A stretch of 64,000 nt of DNA from Amblyornis subalaris (taxonomy: Eukaryota > Chordata > Aves > Passeriformes > Ptilonorhynchidae). A model generated the notes under the pieces. The model had not been told where the DNA came from. It saw nothing but the letters and a program-made list of their open reading frames with translations, and did no database searches. Each line of letters starts with the position of its first letter. The stretch's first letter is position 1. Position numbers and translations under genes: made by a program. Where the stretch lies: positions 620,001-684,000 of the forward strand of contig JACAXG010000055.1 in assembly GCA_018881555.1 (NCBI GenBank). Reading direction: 5' to 3'. Positions 50,996-64,000 of the stretch are shown in pieces.

Positions 50996-53023
50996 ATTAT
51001 AGGTCATGTAACTCTAGAATTTGGCTTTGAGGAGCTAGAAACTGCAGATTTCTCAGAGAACNTAAATTGCAGGTGTTCTGTAGCTTTCTGTGTGAGACAC
51101 ACATTTNTTACAACCTCTGACCCAAATGGAACTGCCCATGCTGAGCAGCCCAGCAACTGTCCCAGCTGGAAGTGGCTGTCATCCCCAAAAATGCTTCTCC
51201 AGCCTGCTGGAGCCTGCTCCTACTTACCCTGGGAGCAGCCTGTTTCCAGTGCCATCCTAATACAAACAATAGCTTCTGACTACTCCAGCCCAGGGATGGT
51301 CATAACTACTTCCACCTGGGTTTTTTCCATTTGTTAGCTTTGAGATCTTCCTTCAGCTCGTTGTCCTTTGAAAAAAGTTTGCCTGTTAGCAATCAGCTGG
51401 ACGTCATGTTTGCTTGCAAAACACCTGCAACAACACATAATTTCTGCTTCACTTATGTCAAACAAGAGAGCCAAGAATTACATGCCCATGCTGATTTATG
51501 CTATACTGTTTGGAATTACATTGGAAATGCATGAATTTCATGTGTCCTGCTGAGCTTTGCTTTATTTTCATGTGCCAATATCAACTACTCAGGGAATTGC
51601 ATATCAGTTTTATCAAGTTCACAGTACAGCATGGAATATTTTGCATTTCTCTTATAGGAGAATTGCCAATCAACTGTTTGCAGATATTGCATTTCNGTGT
51701 GTTGGAGCTGTGTTTTAAAGGTTTATAATTGAATTTTGCTTACTACANCTGTCTGCAAGCAACGCCTGTAATTTGTTTCTGTCTTAGAACTGTTGATGAA
51801 ATCAGGAAATTTCCGATGGTCTTTGTTTTTCAGAGATGATTGCAAAGTATTTCTGTAATTGCTTACTATACATACAAAGAATAATCTGGCCAGCAAGGAA
51901 AAGTGAGAGAAGGGGAAAAAAGGTAGGAGTGGAAGGCATTGTTGAGTAACTCCATCCCAGCCAGTTGCCTAACAGGCTACAAAGATTTGTCAGTCTATAG
52001 TGCTGATGCTACTGCATGAGAATTTCCATCTTTTCAGATTACATATCCTTGCATAGGACTCTTCAATTGTTTTTTTAAGAAAGACAGCATCTAATGCAAG
52101 AGCTGGGAAGTTTCACTAGGAACTGGAGATGTCCTGCCTTTGGAGCCCTGACTGTGACGTGCAGGAAGGACTGTTCTACAGCTCAGCCTGGGAAGTGAAA
52201 GAGGTTTGGAGCTGGTGCCCTGGCTCTGACTACAGGAATGGAGAAGGGAGGGAGGTTGCTCTCCCCANTGAGACAATTCCAGGCCCTTTTGTTTGTTGGA
52301 AGCCATGCGAGACAAAGGGAGTTGTGCTTTTAGCTGGGCTTTGTGCATGGGGCAGAAGCCAGTGCCCTTGGCCGGAAGCGAGCCAGGATCCCCTTGAAGA
52401 CATCGTGGAAAAGTCTCAGTGTAACAGATCATTAGAGCTGTTTGTTGTCCTTCATTGTACAATATAATTCAGACTATCAGAGGAAATAAATGTATTTGAT
52501 CTAAAAAATTTATATGTTCCTCTCAATTTTTATGAATGCATATAACAAGAACCTCTGGAAAAACTGCATGTTTGATGCATAAGCAGTTAAGTTACAGTAG
52601 CATTACGAATTTGATNTAAACCAACAGAATCAAGGATTTCCAAATAAAACCGAAAATCTGTCTTTTCATCCAAGCGTTTTGTGTATGTAAAATATCTTCT
52701 TTTTGTGACTGTTTGCATGGACATGATTTTTTCATTTTCTTGGTGGAAGAGGTTCAGTTTTTCTGTACTACAGTAAAGCAGATCCAGGGCAACTAACCAA
52801 TCCCGTTTGTTTGAATCCTTTCTGGTATGTTGGAGTATGTTCAGCATCAATTAGATAAACACTCTGCTCTATCACAGTCTTTGATCCTGTGGTTTGATAG
52901 GAGTTATGTGCATAATCTCACTGTGTTTCGAACATGTTGGCGCTCTTAGCTCTTTTCACACTTCCACCCTGTGTTTTAAATATGCATTTTATTATATAGC
53001 TCAAATGCTAGAACACTCAATAC
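50996..53023. other. MAGI2 intron 1 sequence between CR1 copies
   Basis: No gene or repeat recognised. Open frames on both strands at 52.09-52.47 kb overlap each other and show no domain. Confidence 0.6.
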
Positions 53024-53165
53024 ATANAATCATAGAATCATTACTTTGGAAAAGACTGCTGAGACCATCGAGTCCAGCCTTTGACTGATCACCTTGTCNA
53101 CTAAACTTCAGCACCAAGTGCCACATCTAGTTGTTTCTTGAATACCTCCAAGGACAAATGACCAT
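53024..53165 (-). mobile_element. Short CR1 LINE 3' fragment
   Basis: The element starts with the CR1 tail NAATCATAGAATCATTACTTTGG and continues with the GAGACCATCGAGTCCAGCC block, ending around 53165 after a CAAGTGCCACATCTAGTT segment. It is about 140 bases and lies about 25 bases from the next CR1 in the same orientation. Confidence 0.85.
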
Positions 53166-53188
53166 GAAGTATTGTGTTGTTGCTATCC

Positions 53189-53803
53189 TAGAATCATAGA
53201 ACGGTTTAGGTTGGAAGCAGCCCAAGAAAAATCGTATGTTCTAACCCCCCTGCCATGGGCAGGGACACCTGTCACCAGACCAGCTTGCTGAAATCCGCGT
53301 ACATCCAACCTGGCCGTGAACACTTCTAGGTATGGGGCATCCACTACTGCTCTGGGCANCCTGTTCTGGTGTCTCCAGTCGCCCTTTACCCTACCCTCAC
53401 TGTGAATAATTTCTTCCTAATATCTAATCTAAACCTACACTCTTTACTTTTGAGACTGTTGCGCCTTGTCCTGTCATTACGTGCCCTTTCCAGCTCTCTC
53501 GTAGCCCTTTAGGTACTGAAAGGCACTCCAGGGTCTCCCTGGAGCCTTCTNTTNTCCAGTCTGAACAATCACAACTCTCTCAGCCTGTCTCCAGAGGAGA
53601 GGTGCTCTAGCCCTCTGAGCATCTTTGTGGCCCTTCTCTGGACTCACTCCAGCAGGTCCATGTCCTGCTTATACGGGGGGCCCCAGAGCTGGACACGGCA
53701 CTGCAGGTGGGGTCTCACGAGAGCGGAGTAAAGAGGCAGAATCACATCCCTTGACCTCCCGGTCAGGCTCCTTTTGGTGCTGCCCAGGTTTTGGTTGGCA
53801 TGT
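53189..53803 (-). mobile_element. CR1 LINE 3' fragment, adjacent to a second CR1
   Basis: The left end has the CR1 tail TAGAATCATAGAACGGTTTAGG and the TGCCATGGGCAGGGACACC block. Further right, on the minus strand, lie remains of ORF2 (YKQDMDLLE-type segment near 53650 and the SLEKR-type segment near 53550). It ends at about 53803. It is a separate insertion from the 53.0-kb copy, because each has its own 3' tail. Confidence 0.88.
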
Positions 53804-56800
53804 TTAATGGCCTTTAATGAGTGTGGCTCCTGAAGAACTCAGTATTGATAAACTTCCTGTCTCAAGGAGTAAACCAAGACGAACAAATGGACCAAACGAA
53901 CAAATAAACAAACCCCCAAAACCAACAAAACACAAAAAACAAACTGTAAGAAAAAAAGAGTAATGAAGGGGAGTTAAAGTAAAAATTATAGCATTCAGAA
54001 GAAGGTTAGTAGAAGAGAGTTTGTAGATTCCATAATTTAAAACCAGCATTAATCCATTACAAGTGATGTGATGCTTTAAAAAAAACGTTATACAGCTTGC
54101 AGCTGCTGTAGCCTGGGGACATCTCTGCCACAGTTCATCAGCCACATGGCCAGGGGAGGGGGACCAGGGTGCCACTGCTGGGGGTGTCAGGGCGAGCTTG
54201 GCAGGGCCAGTGGCTGCTTGGAGGGGAGAGCAGTGCCAGTGCCATCTGGGGCTTTGATGGTGATGCCTGGGTGGATGGAGGAAGGACTGGAGGTAGCTAC
54301 ACAACCGCTTCTTGCCATGCCATGGCAGACCAGTGTTTCACTTTTTGAACACTCTTGCGGTTATTTATATGCAGCTGTACGTGAGAAGGGTCTGTATGCT
54401 ATAGTCACGACAAATGAAGAGAGGTTTATGATATCTGTGTTACTTGATACAGCGCTGAGATACCATAATGTCAGTATTGTGTTTGTTGCCTGTTTTAAAG
54501 TGGCAAATCTGCAGGTAGTTTCAGTATTTTCAGTGAGGTGTTTGAAATGTGCAATGGTGTAGATTTTAAGATACTTAAGTAGATTGGGGAATGGGCAAGA
54601 ACTCAGGAGATCTGGGCTCTGTCTGATTCTCTAGAAACCTTAAATGAATTTCTCAGTCTCTCCGCCTTAGTTCCCCAATGATAATAAAATCGTATAGATT
54701 GTTAAACTAATAATAGGTGTGTTCCTCAGAANGAGTTCTGAAAGTAACTCAGTTAATGATTGTGATGCATTTGTCTGCAATAACAGTAAGGGTAGCATAC
54801 TAATACGACTTAGAGACATGTAACTGCTAATTGTTCANTATTGACCTGATCCTTGAAAAGTAAACTCTGAAAGCTGAATCAGATCTTGTGTAAATAAGAT
54901 GTAAATTATAATTAATTTTTTTTTTTTAATTCAAGGGTGTGTTTTTCTTTGTTCTTCTCTGCATATAATGCACTGGCTCAAGATACTTTCTGTATCAGTT
55001 TTGAGACAATTCTCTGATCAAGTCAGTGATCTTTTTTATTATGTATTTCTACTGTTTTGGGTTTTTAGCTGTGTAGCAGATGGGCTTTTCCCTATAGCTG
55101 AGAAGTGTCTTNTCTGCTATTATTATTTTTCCAGAGGATTAGTCTCTTTTTTCTAGCTGNGATAGGTAAGGAGGATGCTCACCGAGCGCGTTATGCTTTT
55201 CCTTTCACCATGGTAGCCAGTGTGCTAAAGGTTTTATTTAAGCATTTGTGTGATACTGATGGCTAAATATTTGGACTGTGGGGCAGTTCCAGACGGTTTA
55301 ATTCTTACTTTCCAACGGAAGTGTGGTAGTACAAGTTAATGTTGTTTGTGACTCTTANCTTTGCACTAGATATTTCTCCTGAGGGTATGTGAATGTTTTG
55401 GAAGGTATCTGGCCAAAGCTATCTCTGTGTTGCTTTATTACTCTTCTTCTGCACTGTTATCATTCTGTGACTTGTCTATTTTATTTCTTTATATATGGAA
55501 TCTACATTCTGCATTATATTTCTTTGGTTTTCTAACCTTTCGCACTTCACTTTCATCCAAAATCATACTTGTGGGCATTCTCATGCTGGTTGTAGAGGCA
55601 GNGTTGAAAGCGAAGAGAGTTCTAAAAACCCTGGTGTCACAGTCAATAGTAAAGGTANCTAGACTGAACTCTTGATCTGTGTTTGCTGGATTTTAATTGC
55701 CCAAATCCTACAAGCTGGTTGCAATATTTCAGTAAAATCTGAGAGCACTAGGTACATAAAAAAATAAGTCAAGAAAAAGATAAGGCCACCCTTACAACCA
55801 AGTTTTAAACTTGATTCCAAGTGAAGGTGGTTTGGAAAAGAAAAAAAGTGTAAGTTTCTCCTTTGATCTATCTGTTTGATATTAAAGAAATTGAAATTCA
55901 GCATTTTTCTTTCCTGAACATACTGATTTTTTTATGCACTTCAGAACTGCTTGGGATTTTTTAGGTAGCTTGTCAGATATCCTACATGCCACGACTGGGG
56001 CTGTTTATTCTTCCCAGATGTCAGGCATGAGAGGGTATCATCTTCTTTTCTTTTGCCTCAAAAGGATTTTACAAAACTATGGTTAGTTTATTTGAATAGT
56101 CTTGAAAGACCAGTTTTTTTAAAGGAAAAGAATTCATCTGCATAAACAGATATAAGATGTAAAGGCTGAATTAGTTTATTTCTATTTGAGATTTTTTGTA
56201 AAATTTGGGGACAAAATCTGCTGTCAGTTAAGACATTATGTCTGCTGGGGAATTTCCTTATATTCATGGAAAAAATGAAAACACAATATGCTCCACTTCG
56301 TTTCTTGTATTTTAAGGTACTGGAGGCTCTCACTACTCCACTTAGAGGAGCAATATCTTCAGTGAAGATAGATATTTCCTAAATCTATTTTTTTAATTAT
56401 TATTTATCCCTCATAAATTAGGTTNCATTCCCTATATTGAGTAAAAAGGACCAAAATGTTTGGCTTTGATGCATAGCAAACTATTATCCACCAGAACATT
56501 AACTTTCAGGCGCTCTGTATCTCTGCTTTATATTTCAGGTTTTGTTGTTCATTTTTATGGAGCTTGAAAAGCTGAGCTGTGGCTTCAAGTGATCTAAGTG
56601 ATCTTTGATTCCATCTTTCTACGCAACTACAAATATCTTAACCTATCAAATATTCATGTCATTCACATGTAAAGCAAGAACCAATATTGTAAGTTTTCAT
56701 CGTCTTTAGTTTTGTATAATCTGCCCACAAAGCAGTTGAGATGGATAATTTGAAGTCCAACTGCAGTTCCTCAGCTGAAGCTCTTAGCTAACACATAAAT

Positions 56801-59800
56801 TATAGAATTCTTTTTTTAACTATATAGTAAATTACTGTGGCAAACCTGTGTTCTGAAGGGATCTGTACTGCACCCCAGCTAACTTAAGAACAGAAGAAAC
56901 TGCAAATTAGGTGGCTGCATCACAGTGGCTGAAAAAGCAGTTCAGTGTAGGTGAAGCATTTGCTTAAGGTTGATGTAATGATCTGGGAACAAAGCAGTAA
57001 TGTGCAATTTTTTTTTTGCATTCTGAGCAAAATTCAGACTCTCTTGTCAGATTTGGGTTTTAAAAATCCTTCATCAGCTGTGATGCAGATAAATGGATAG
57101 ATTTTTCCAAACAGCTGTATAAGCCTTGAGAGCATTTTTGTAATTTAATTCTAAATTTCTCATATGGGAGCTTTCTTACATGTTCTAATATAAACCCTTA
57201 AGTTTAGTGGTAATAAGAAGCTATTACAGGTTAATCCATAGGGTAGTTAAAATTAGTATCAGGTTTATCTTGCATGAAAGACAAGAAATTTGATATAATA
57301 AATGAAAGAGTAAAGTATGTGATAATTAACACTTTTACCTAATGAAATTTATCAAAGGCCACCAGAAACTGAATTTTTTTTTTTTACAATCCTACCTGAG
57401 ATTCACATGAAAACTGGAAGTATTGTGGAAATTTTTTAAGTTGTTTTAATATTTTGTCTTTATTAAATGTTAAACCATTCTAGCTTTTATTGATTCTAGA
57501 TTTATGGATGCTTGAATTTTTGGATAGTAAGCTCTGGTACCAAAGATCTAAATGCATTTGTGCTGCAGCTGAGGTGAAATGGCTTTTCATAACTTCTCTG
57601 AATCATCATTCATCTCACCAGGAAATATAGACATGTAATGATTTTTTGAAAATCTTATTACAATTTTAGCCAGCACAGACCATAGAAAATTAAAAAAAAA
57701 AAAGTTTTCAGGTAGACTATTCACTGTTGAGGTACTAGAGAGTGTAGGCCTGCAGAAAAGCATGCCAAGACTGGGATTTCAAAAGGACACAAGGGAGCAG
57801 GAAATCACTGAAATTGATTAGTCCTCTTGAAACTTTCTCTAAGAGAGTAAGGTTTCAGTAGTGTTGGTTTCCTCAAATAACTTTATGGTCTGGGGGACCC
57901 TGAGAGAGCTGTGGGACTGTTGAGTGCTGATGATTACTGGGGTTTGAGGCCCAAGCTTGTCCTGCATTGACAATAAATGGAACTTGACCTCAGTCAAACT
58001 CACAGCTGTGGTTTGTTCTCCAGGATTCCAGTGTATGAACTAAAACTGGTAGGGTTATTAGTGAGTCTGGCTTCTGCTGTCCTGTAGTGCATGATTTAGT
58101 TCAGTAATTTGTTTAAAAGAGCCATTTGATCATTTTAGCCATTGATTGCATTTGATGCTGTCTGATTCCACTCAGTAATATACAGGTCTTCATTTCTGCA
58201 GAGTTCATTATTCAAAGGGAGGAAACATATCTTACTGCTTTGTTGTATACACATAGAAAATAAGAGTATTTACAGAAAGGGAAAAGGAAGATGATCATTG
58301 ATTATCTTTTTAATCTGTGTGGGAGAGATAAATAACTCTGATGTGATNTGATGTGGAAGAGGAATGATGTAAAGAGGAAGTGAGAATTTGTGTTGGTTTG
58401 TTTTTTTTTTAATTGGAGTGTCATACATTCCCAATAAATAATTGAGTGACCATGGTGGATTCAACTATTCTTGCTCTTGATAAAACATTGATTTTCCCAG
58501 GGTAAATAACACCTGAGAAGTGATAAATTGGAAGGTACCTGTAATGCTGCACTTACAGAGCAGCAGTTTGAATTCCTTAATGCCATGAACACAACAGCTC
58601 ACCTCCTTCTGGGAAGGTCAGCTGGTGGCTTTCATGGTGTGGATGCTGCTCTGTGGGCACTGGGAGTGAAATAGAAAAGTACTTTTCAGGTAGGTCACTA
58701 CCTAGAGGTGGTTGTGTCAGATCCTGGACAGTGCCCAGGGTGGAGCCCTGAGCTGTGTGTGCTGAGTGCACATGGAGAAAATGGTGTCACTGAGGTGTAT
58801 CTCGTTTACCCTGCAGTAACTCTTAATAGTTTTGGTAACGCATGTACAGTAAGGTTGTTCTTTCTATCTCTTGCAGCCCTTCGTGCAGAATTTCTCTGTT
58901 TTCTGGAATGACTAGGAATAGTCTGTGAAAGTGAAATATGTAAAAGTTATCATCACAACCCAAAGAACAGTTTTGTGTTTCAGNATCTGCATCTTTTTGG
59001 GGGGAGGGGGCAGGCAAAGAGAGTTTAAATTAGCTAAATCTGGTTTTATTATGTATTTGTGGGGGGAAGAACAAAATTATGTTCTTCAGTAGCGTAATCA
59101 GATGCCTCAATAAATTGTTGTCTCCATGTAGTTTAACACTGGTTTATTTTATTTTATTGGTCTGATCCAGGCTATAAGATTCTTACTTTTCTTTGGTCAT
59201 AGCTGGTTCCTCATAAACTCTGCATGCATTAGTATTGACTCAAACAATGTAAAAGTAGTGGAGGAGACAAGTAAAATTACCCTATTAACGGCAATAAAGA
59301 AGTAGCTAGGTTTTAATACATAAGAATAAACTACAGAAGTAATGCCAAAGGTGTGTCAGAATTCAAATTATTTTCTACATGTATAACTCCATGGTGAAAT
59401 TTTGCAGAATTGCTGCCCAGAATTCTCTTTAACTTTGACAATCTTAAAATTATTAGAGTTGAAAAAATATAAATGAGTTCTAAAGGGCACTTTCTAAAAA
59501 GTATATTTCAAGTGAGTTTCAGTAATGAGAACACAGAAGCAGAGACTGAATTTATGTCTGACTGAATTTATTCAGTTTTTTACTGGATGGTAAAAATCCC
59601 TTTCTCTATACTCCTGTCTGACCACTGAGGATAAAATTTACCTCACTGCATGTTGATTCATATGTTGGGAAAATCTTTTGTACAAAAGAAAAGCAGATTT
59701 GGTCTCTTATTTGTGATGTGCTCAGAATCATGTGACTTAATCACTTCGGGTAATAACTGGAACAGATAATCCGCTTGGAGCTTGAGGAAGTGTTCTAAAA

Positions 59801-62800
59801 TCAGGGTATGATCTTGCAGTCCTCAGTTACTTGATTACTTGACCAAAGACCATCAGCCCTATTTTTGAAGATTGGTGCTGAAAGGTATAAAAGCAGCTAG
59901 TGGGGTTTTCAGGTGGCTGAGGCACTTAGGAAGACTTTTCTTACCAGCTGGATCTTTATACGCTCACAGGCCTTTATGTTTTAATATGGAATTATGAATG
60001 GGAAGCCTTATTCTAACCTAAATATGTTCTTGATTAAATGTCAGAAGGTAGATCAACCAGTTTGAATTCCTGAATGGGTTAAAGCAAAGCAGAGGGGATC
60101 TCTTCTTCAGATGTTTGACTGNGTGTTCTCTCTTCAGCTTGTTCACTGAGGATGTAGGGATGCAGGAGAGAGGAAAAAGCTGTTACTTGGCTGACTTCCA
60201 GCTTTTTGGTTTGTTGGTTGGAGCAGCCCTACCCCCTAAAGATGACTGATAAAGGGGATTTTGTTCGTATTTTTGCTTTTCTACCTGGGTACCTTTTGCT
60301 AAAGAGAGAATGCCAATTTTCTGTTTTGAAGAATTTTTGTGGTGGNTTGTAGTAGCTGTGATGTTCAGGAGTTCATCAACCCCAGGCATGTAGTGGCCCT
60401 GCACAGTGCCTTCCTCCCTCCAAACCCCTTTGAACAACAGGCCAAGGGCACAGGGAGTGCATTTGGACTTCTGTTTTCTCTGTCTTCACACACGTTGGTC
60501 AGACCATGAATCCACCTCAGTTCTTTAGCTCNCTGCATGTTCTTCTGTCCTGTTCTTCCCTGTGCTGTCCCCCACCATCTCAGGAAGGGCCATCTCTTCA
60601 ATGCTGTACGTAAAGCTTTTGTTTGCATTGTAAAGCCTTTGACACATTTGCAGAAAAGGGGAAATTTGTGGAAGTACATTCTTAAACCTGGGAACAGGTT
60701 GTGGAAAATAGTTCTTCTGTTGAGATCAAAAGCACACAGGCTGCTGAAGAGAGTGAAGCTTCATGGATGTTGAGCCTCTGTGAAGAAGAAAAGTTGATGG
60801 TGACAGATAATTGTGGGTTTTTTCTAGCACCTGTAGGTAAGCTGCATTTTAATTTTCTTTTTTTATCATTTGTGGTCGAAGTAGCTGAAACTGTTTGAAG
60901 ATACCTCCTAATCTAATTATTGCAGAATCTGAATACCTGAACACAAATAAAAAAGCTCTACAGGATTTTTCTTTGCTTAGGCTGCTTAACAGCGTATGTT
61001 TGAAGAATGATTTACGCATCTCAGTTCTAGAATGGAATATCAATAACCAGTTTAGACTGAAGAAAGGTGCCTTTGCTGTCTTTTAGTGAATGGCAGCAGC
61101 CTGAAAAATCAAAGCATCTGTGCCATCTTCCCCACAGGAGCATGTGCAACCACTGTGCAGTAGTTTGCATGCTAAAATACATATTGCCCAAACTGGGTGA
61201 ACAGTTTTGTAGGTTGCCTCCATACATATTTATATGAGTGAATGAATTATTAGAGTGTCTTACTTCTCTTTACACTTCATAGTTGAAATTTAGGCCTATA
61301 TGATCAGGTATCCATTACACTCTGACATTTCACTGCTAAGTCACTTTCCCAGAGGATAATTTATTTATTCTTTTTATCTGCTTGTTTATAAAGCTAGTTT
61401 AGAAAGGAGTTTACATACGGGAAAATGAGGTTTTGGCTGCAGAGAGGAAATAAGGAGCATAAGAGAATAGCTAGAAACCCTGCAGGCAAAGAGGATGGTC
61501 TGTTTCATGGTGCTGTTACATCCTTCAGGGGTACATCAATACTATATTATGTCGGAAGCAACCCCTGCAGTTTCCCAGCCAGAGTGTCTTGTGAAGTCTC
61601 TGAGTCAGCAGATAATGGAGACAAATTTGGGATTTGAGAGAGTCCTTAAAAGAGGCTTTATTATTTTCTTTAAATTGACATAAAAAACAAACAGAGCTTC
61701 CTAAAACCACTTTCTTGGTCTTTCTATATTTAATTCCTTTTGTTCTTATTCAAGAGTTATTTTTGTAACACTTCTTTTCAGTCTGGTCTGTTTAGGTTTT
61801 TATACCATTCTCATCACTATTGTTTCTGAGTGCATTTGAATACTGTATAAAATGACATGACAAACATCTGTCACATGTTGCTCTTTCATCCTCTCCCCAG
61901 GGAAGAACCATGCCTGCAGTGCTGTATTTTTGTAAGACCTTTGTTGTTGCTTGTTTTTGGTTATTTTTTTTACGCTATATACATGCTGCTGTAAGTTTAT
62001 GGTAGAGCAGGATGGCTCAAGAGAGAATCCTTTGTACTCAGAGGAGAAGGAGGTGAAGATTTTGAGTTCTTATTTAAATATCTCTCCTATAAATATGGGA
62101 AAGGGTGGCAAAAGTCAGGCACTTGTCTCTACTTTCAAAANCTGCTGATATTTTTGTGGGGCTTTTTGAGGCATGCTATAAGATTATTATGGGAAAGTTA
62201 AAACAGAGGACTTAGGTTTGCCTTTGGTTCAGCATATGGTAAAATCAGCAGCTGTCCTGGGTTGTGTTTGTGATCCACTTCAGCTTCTGTGGGATTTCAT
62301 CTCTTGGACGAGCCCTCACCCCTGACAGGTGACAAGCAGATACAGACTGCAGGTACAGTCAGGCATCCTGAGCACTGTCGTAGTACAGACCTTCACTGTG
62401 GTGGTGGTTTGTTNGACAGGAATGTCTAGTCAAGGAAGGGGAGGTAATGATGACCTGCTTACTGCACTATGACATTATGTCAGCAGTAGACTGAGACAAA
62501 NACTCTTGCAGTCAGAGTTGCTTGGATGGCTCTGCTGCAGTGACTGATTTGGTAGGAGCCTAAGTCTGCAAAGTCACATTAATGGCAGAGAGAGATCATT
62601 GCAAGTGAGTTCCTATGTGCCTCTCAAGGCAGCTGNCTGCAACCCCTGCTTGTTCAGTTCTAGCCAATAACTCTTGATTGCCAAGATATGAAAATGGTTG
62701 CTTGATTCTGGGATGAAGAAGCTACTGGAGTGGGCAATTCTTCCATCCNCCTTTGAAAAATGCACAGAAAATATATGGTTCACCTTCAACAGAAACAGCT

Positions 62801-63439
62801 TTAATTTTTCTGACCAATTACATTATTTCAGAGCTACATTTCAATAACTTTTTCATTTCCTTCACTTCTTTCAGGACTGTATAGGATGTACTGTAACAAT
62901 ACTAGTTGCTGCGTGAAAGCTGCTTTTACTCAGTAACACACCGGGTGATTGTGTAACATCATGCCTGGAGTCACAGAGGTATCATTTCTGGGCATGTGGC
63001 TTTATCAGGGAAGGTTCAGCTGAGTCTAGCCTTTCTTGGAGTGTGTTTCATCTCAGGATTCGCAGTTTTTTGGTCTAGCAAGACCATTACCATCACACAA
63101 TTGACTCCACCTCATACTCACCATGTAATTTTTAATAGATGGGTTTTCTTCATGAAGGCCGTATGTTTTGGAGGTTTTGTGTGCTGTTTTTTTAGCTCAA
63201 GCATATCTGTTAGAAATATGCACCCTCTTGATTTAAGGCCCTTAAGGGATGAGAAACTCATGGCAGGTGAAGTGTTCCACAGTTAATTATTCAAACTCTT
63301 AAAAAACCTTAATTATTTCTAGTATATGTTTCTAGCTTCAGCTTCCAGTTGTTGAACTTTGTTAGGCATTTGAATGAAAATTAAAGAACTCAAAAATACC
63401 CTCATACTTAACATCTGGAGAGGAAAACTAAATTGCTTC
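53804..63439. other. MAGI2 intron 1 sequence without recognised genes
   Basis: Contains one MIR relic at 54.6 kb and a GC-richer patch at about 54.1-54.3 kb of unknown origin. The rest is AT-rich with T and A homopolymers. Confidence 0.6.
54595..54740 (+). mobile_element. MIR relic, sense, in MAGI2 intron 1
   Basis: GATCTGGGCTCTGTCTGATT, TCTCAGTCTCTCCGCCTTAG, TTCCCCAATGATAATAAAAT in this order match the MIR tRNA-related end, core and 3' region. Confidence 0.6.
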
Positions 63440-63695
63440 TTAACCTTCTATGTGTAAACTACACACCTGAACTTTATTCAGTAATATCCATTTTCTACCT
63501 CTCTAGTTGTTTCTGTAGCTCCTTTTGAACTCTTTTTAATTTATCAGCATCTGCTTAAAATACAGACACCAAAGCTGAGCCCAGAAGTCCATTAATGATT
63601 TTATGAAGCCAGAATGTGATGCTTCTACCAATTCTGAGCACTTTTTGAATGCTCACCTTGTTATCCATGTAGTGATTATTTTTACATCGGATCAC
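63440..63695 (-). mobile_element. Possible ancient CR1/L3-like LINE relic
   Basis: The run TTTCTGTAGCTCCTTTTGAA, then CTTTTTAATTTATCAGCATC, then a CCAAAGCTGAGCCCAGAAGT block resembles the antisense of old CR1/L3-type elements shared by amniotes. It is too diverged for me to show a coding frame or a tail. Confidence 0.35.
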
Positions 63696-64000
63696 CTTTT
63701 CTTATCCACCACTTAGTATAATTATAACACTTCTTATTCTGAGACACAGAGAGTGATAGGATTTATGCCCAATTAGGCAATAAATCTGTGTGAACAGAGC
63801 TATGAATTGTGAAACTAGACCTTGTCTTCTTACTTGCATGCTCCAGAATGTGTGTGTGTGTATCATGCAGTTACTTTCAAAGTCGTAAGTGTGACGTGAA
63901 AATAACCATTCTGACAATTTCAATGGAAAAAAAGGCAGAGGTCAAATATCTAACATTTTTTGCAGTGAAAAAAAATAATTCCACAGTAAGAGGCATCTAT

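Larger units (their letters stand above)
35207..64000 (+). other. MAGI2: MAGI2 intron 1, 5' part (continues beyond the window)
   Basis: The intron opens with a near-perfect donor, GTAAGG after AAG, at 35207. No frame in the remaining 28.8 kb shows the guanylate-kinase-like, WW or later PDZ sequence expected of following MAGI2 exons, so the acceptor is presumably outside the window. MAGI2 is known for very large 5' introns in vertebrates, which fits. The first 500 bases are still CpG-island sequence; the rest is AT-rich with CR1 and MIR relics. I cannot exclude small non-coding or alternative first exons within it. Confidence 0.85.

Noticed and set aside
54100..54310. GC-richer patch as a CpG island or exon
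   Set aside because: It is G-rich but has few CpGs, and the open frame through it has no recognisable domain.

Overview
The window is vertebrate nuclear DNA, almost certainly from a bird and probably a passerine. It holds many fragments of the avian CR1 non-LTR retrotransposon with the typical 3' end that reads TCATAGAATCATAGAAT on the opposite strand. It also holds old MIR/CORE-SINE remnants and one short tRNA-Ile-headed SINE with a CR1-like tail, a layout known from the passerine family TguSINE1. Isolated N bases suggest a draft consensus assembly. There are no operons, prokaryotic signals, CRISPR arrays or rRNA genes.

Only one protein-coding gene is supported. The first coding exon of MAGI2 (membrane-associated guanylate kinase, WW and PDZ domain containing 2) lies on the + strand at 34906-35206. 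It encodes the first 100 residues, the atypical N-terminal PDZ (PDZ0), and ends at a consensus splice donor. It sits in a large CpG island (about 33.9-35.7 kb) that holds the promoter and 5' UTR. The predicted 5' UTR carries a four-codon upstream ORF in a strong Kozak context. Everything from 35207 to the window end reads as the start of the very long MAGI2 intron 1.

Layout: 1-33.85 kb is AT-rich upstream sequence, presumed intergenic, with CR1 copies at 11.1-12.5, 23.0-23.4 and 26.1-26.3 kb, the tRNA-Ile SINE at 23.4-23.5 kb, several MIR relics, and an unexplained CpG-rich block at about 17.3-17.8 kb. 33.85-35.7 kb is the MAGI2 promoter, 5' UTR and exon 1. 35.7-64 kb is intron 1, with CR1 copies at 42.4-43.1, 50.7-51.0, 53.0-53.2 and 53.2-53.8 kb, MIR relics, an old palindromic repeat relic and AT microsatellites.

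The observations most worth checking are the strong minimal uORF, the distal CpG-rich block as a candidate lncRNA or alternative promoter, the 31-bp G-rich tandem repeat in the promoter, and the lineage-diagnostic SINE. I see no sign of a novel multi-gene system. Long open frames inside the CpG island are by-products of GC-rich sequence, and those inside CR1 copies are LINE remnants.
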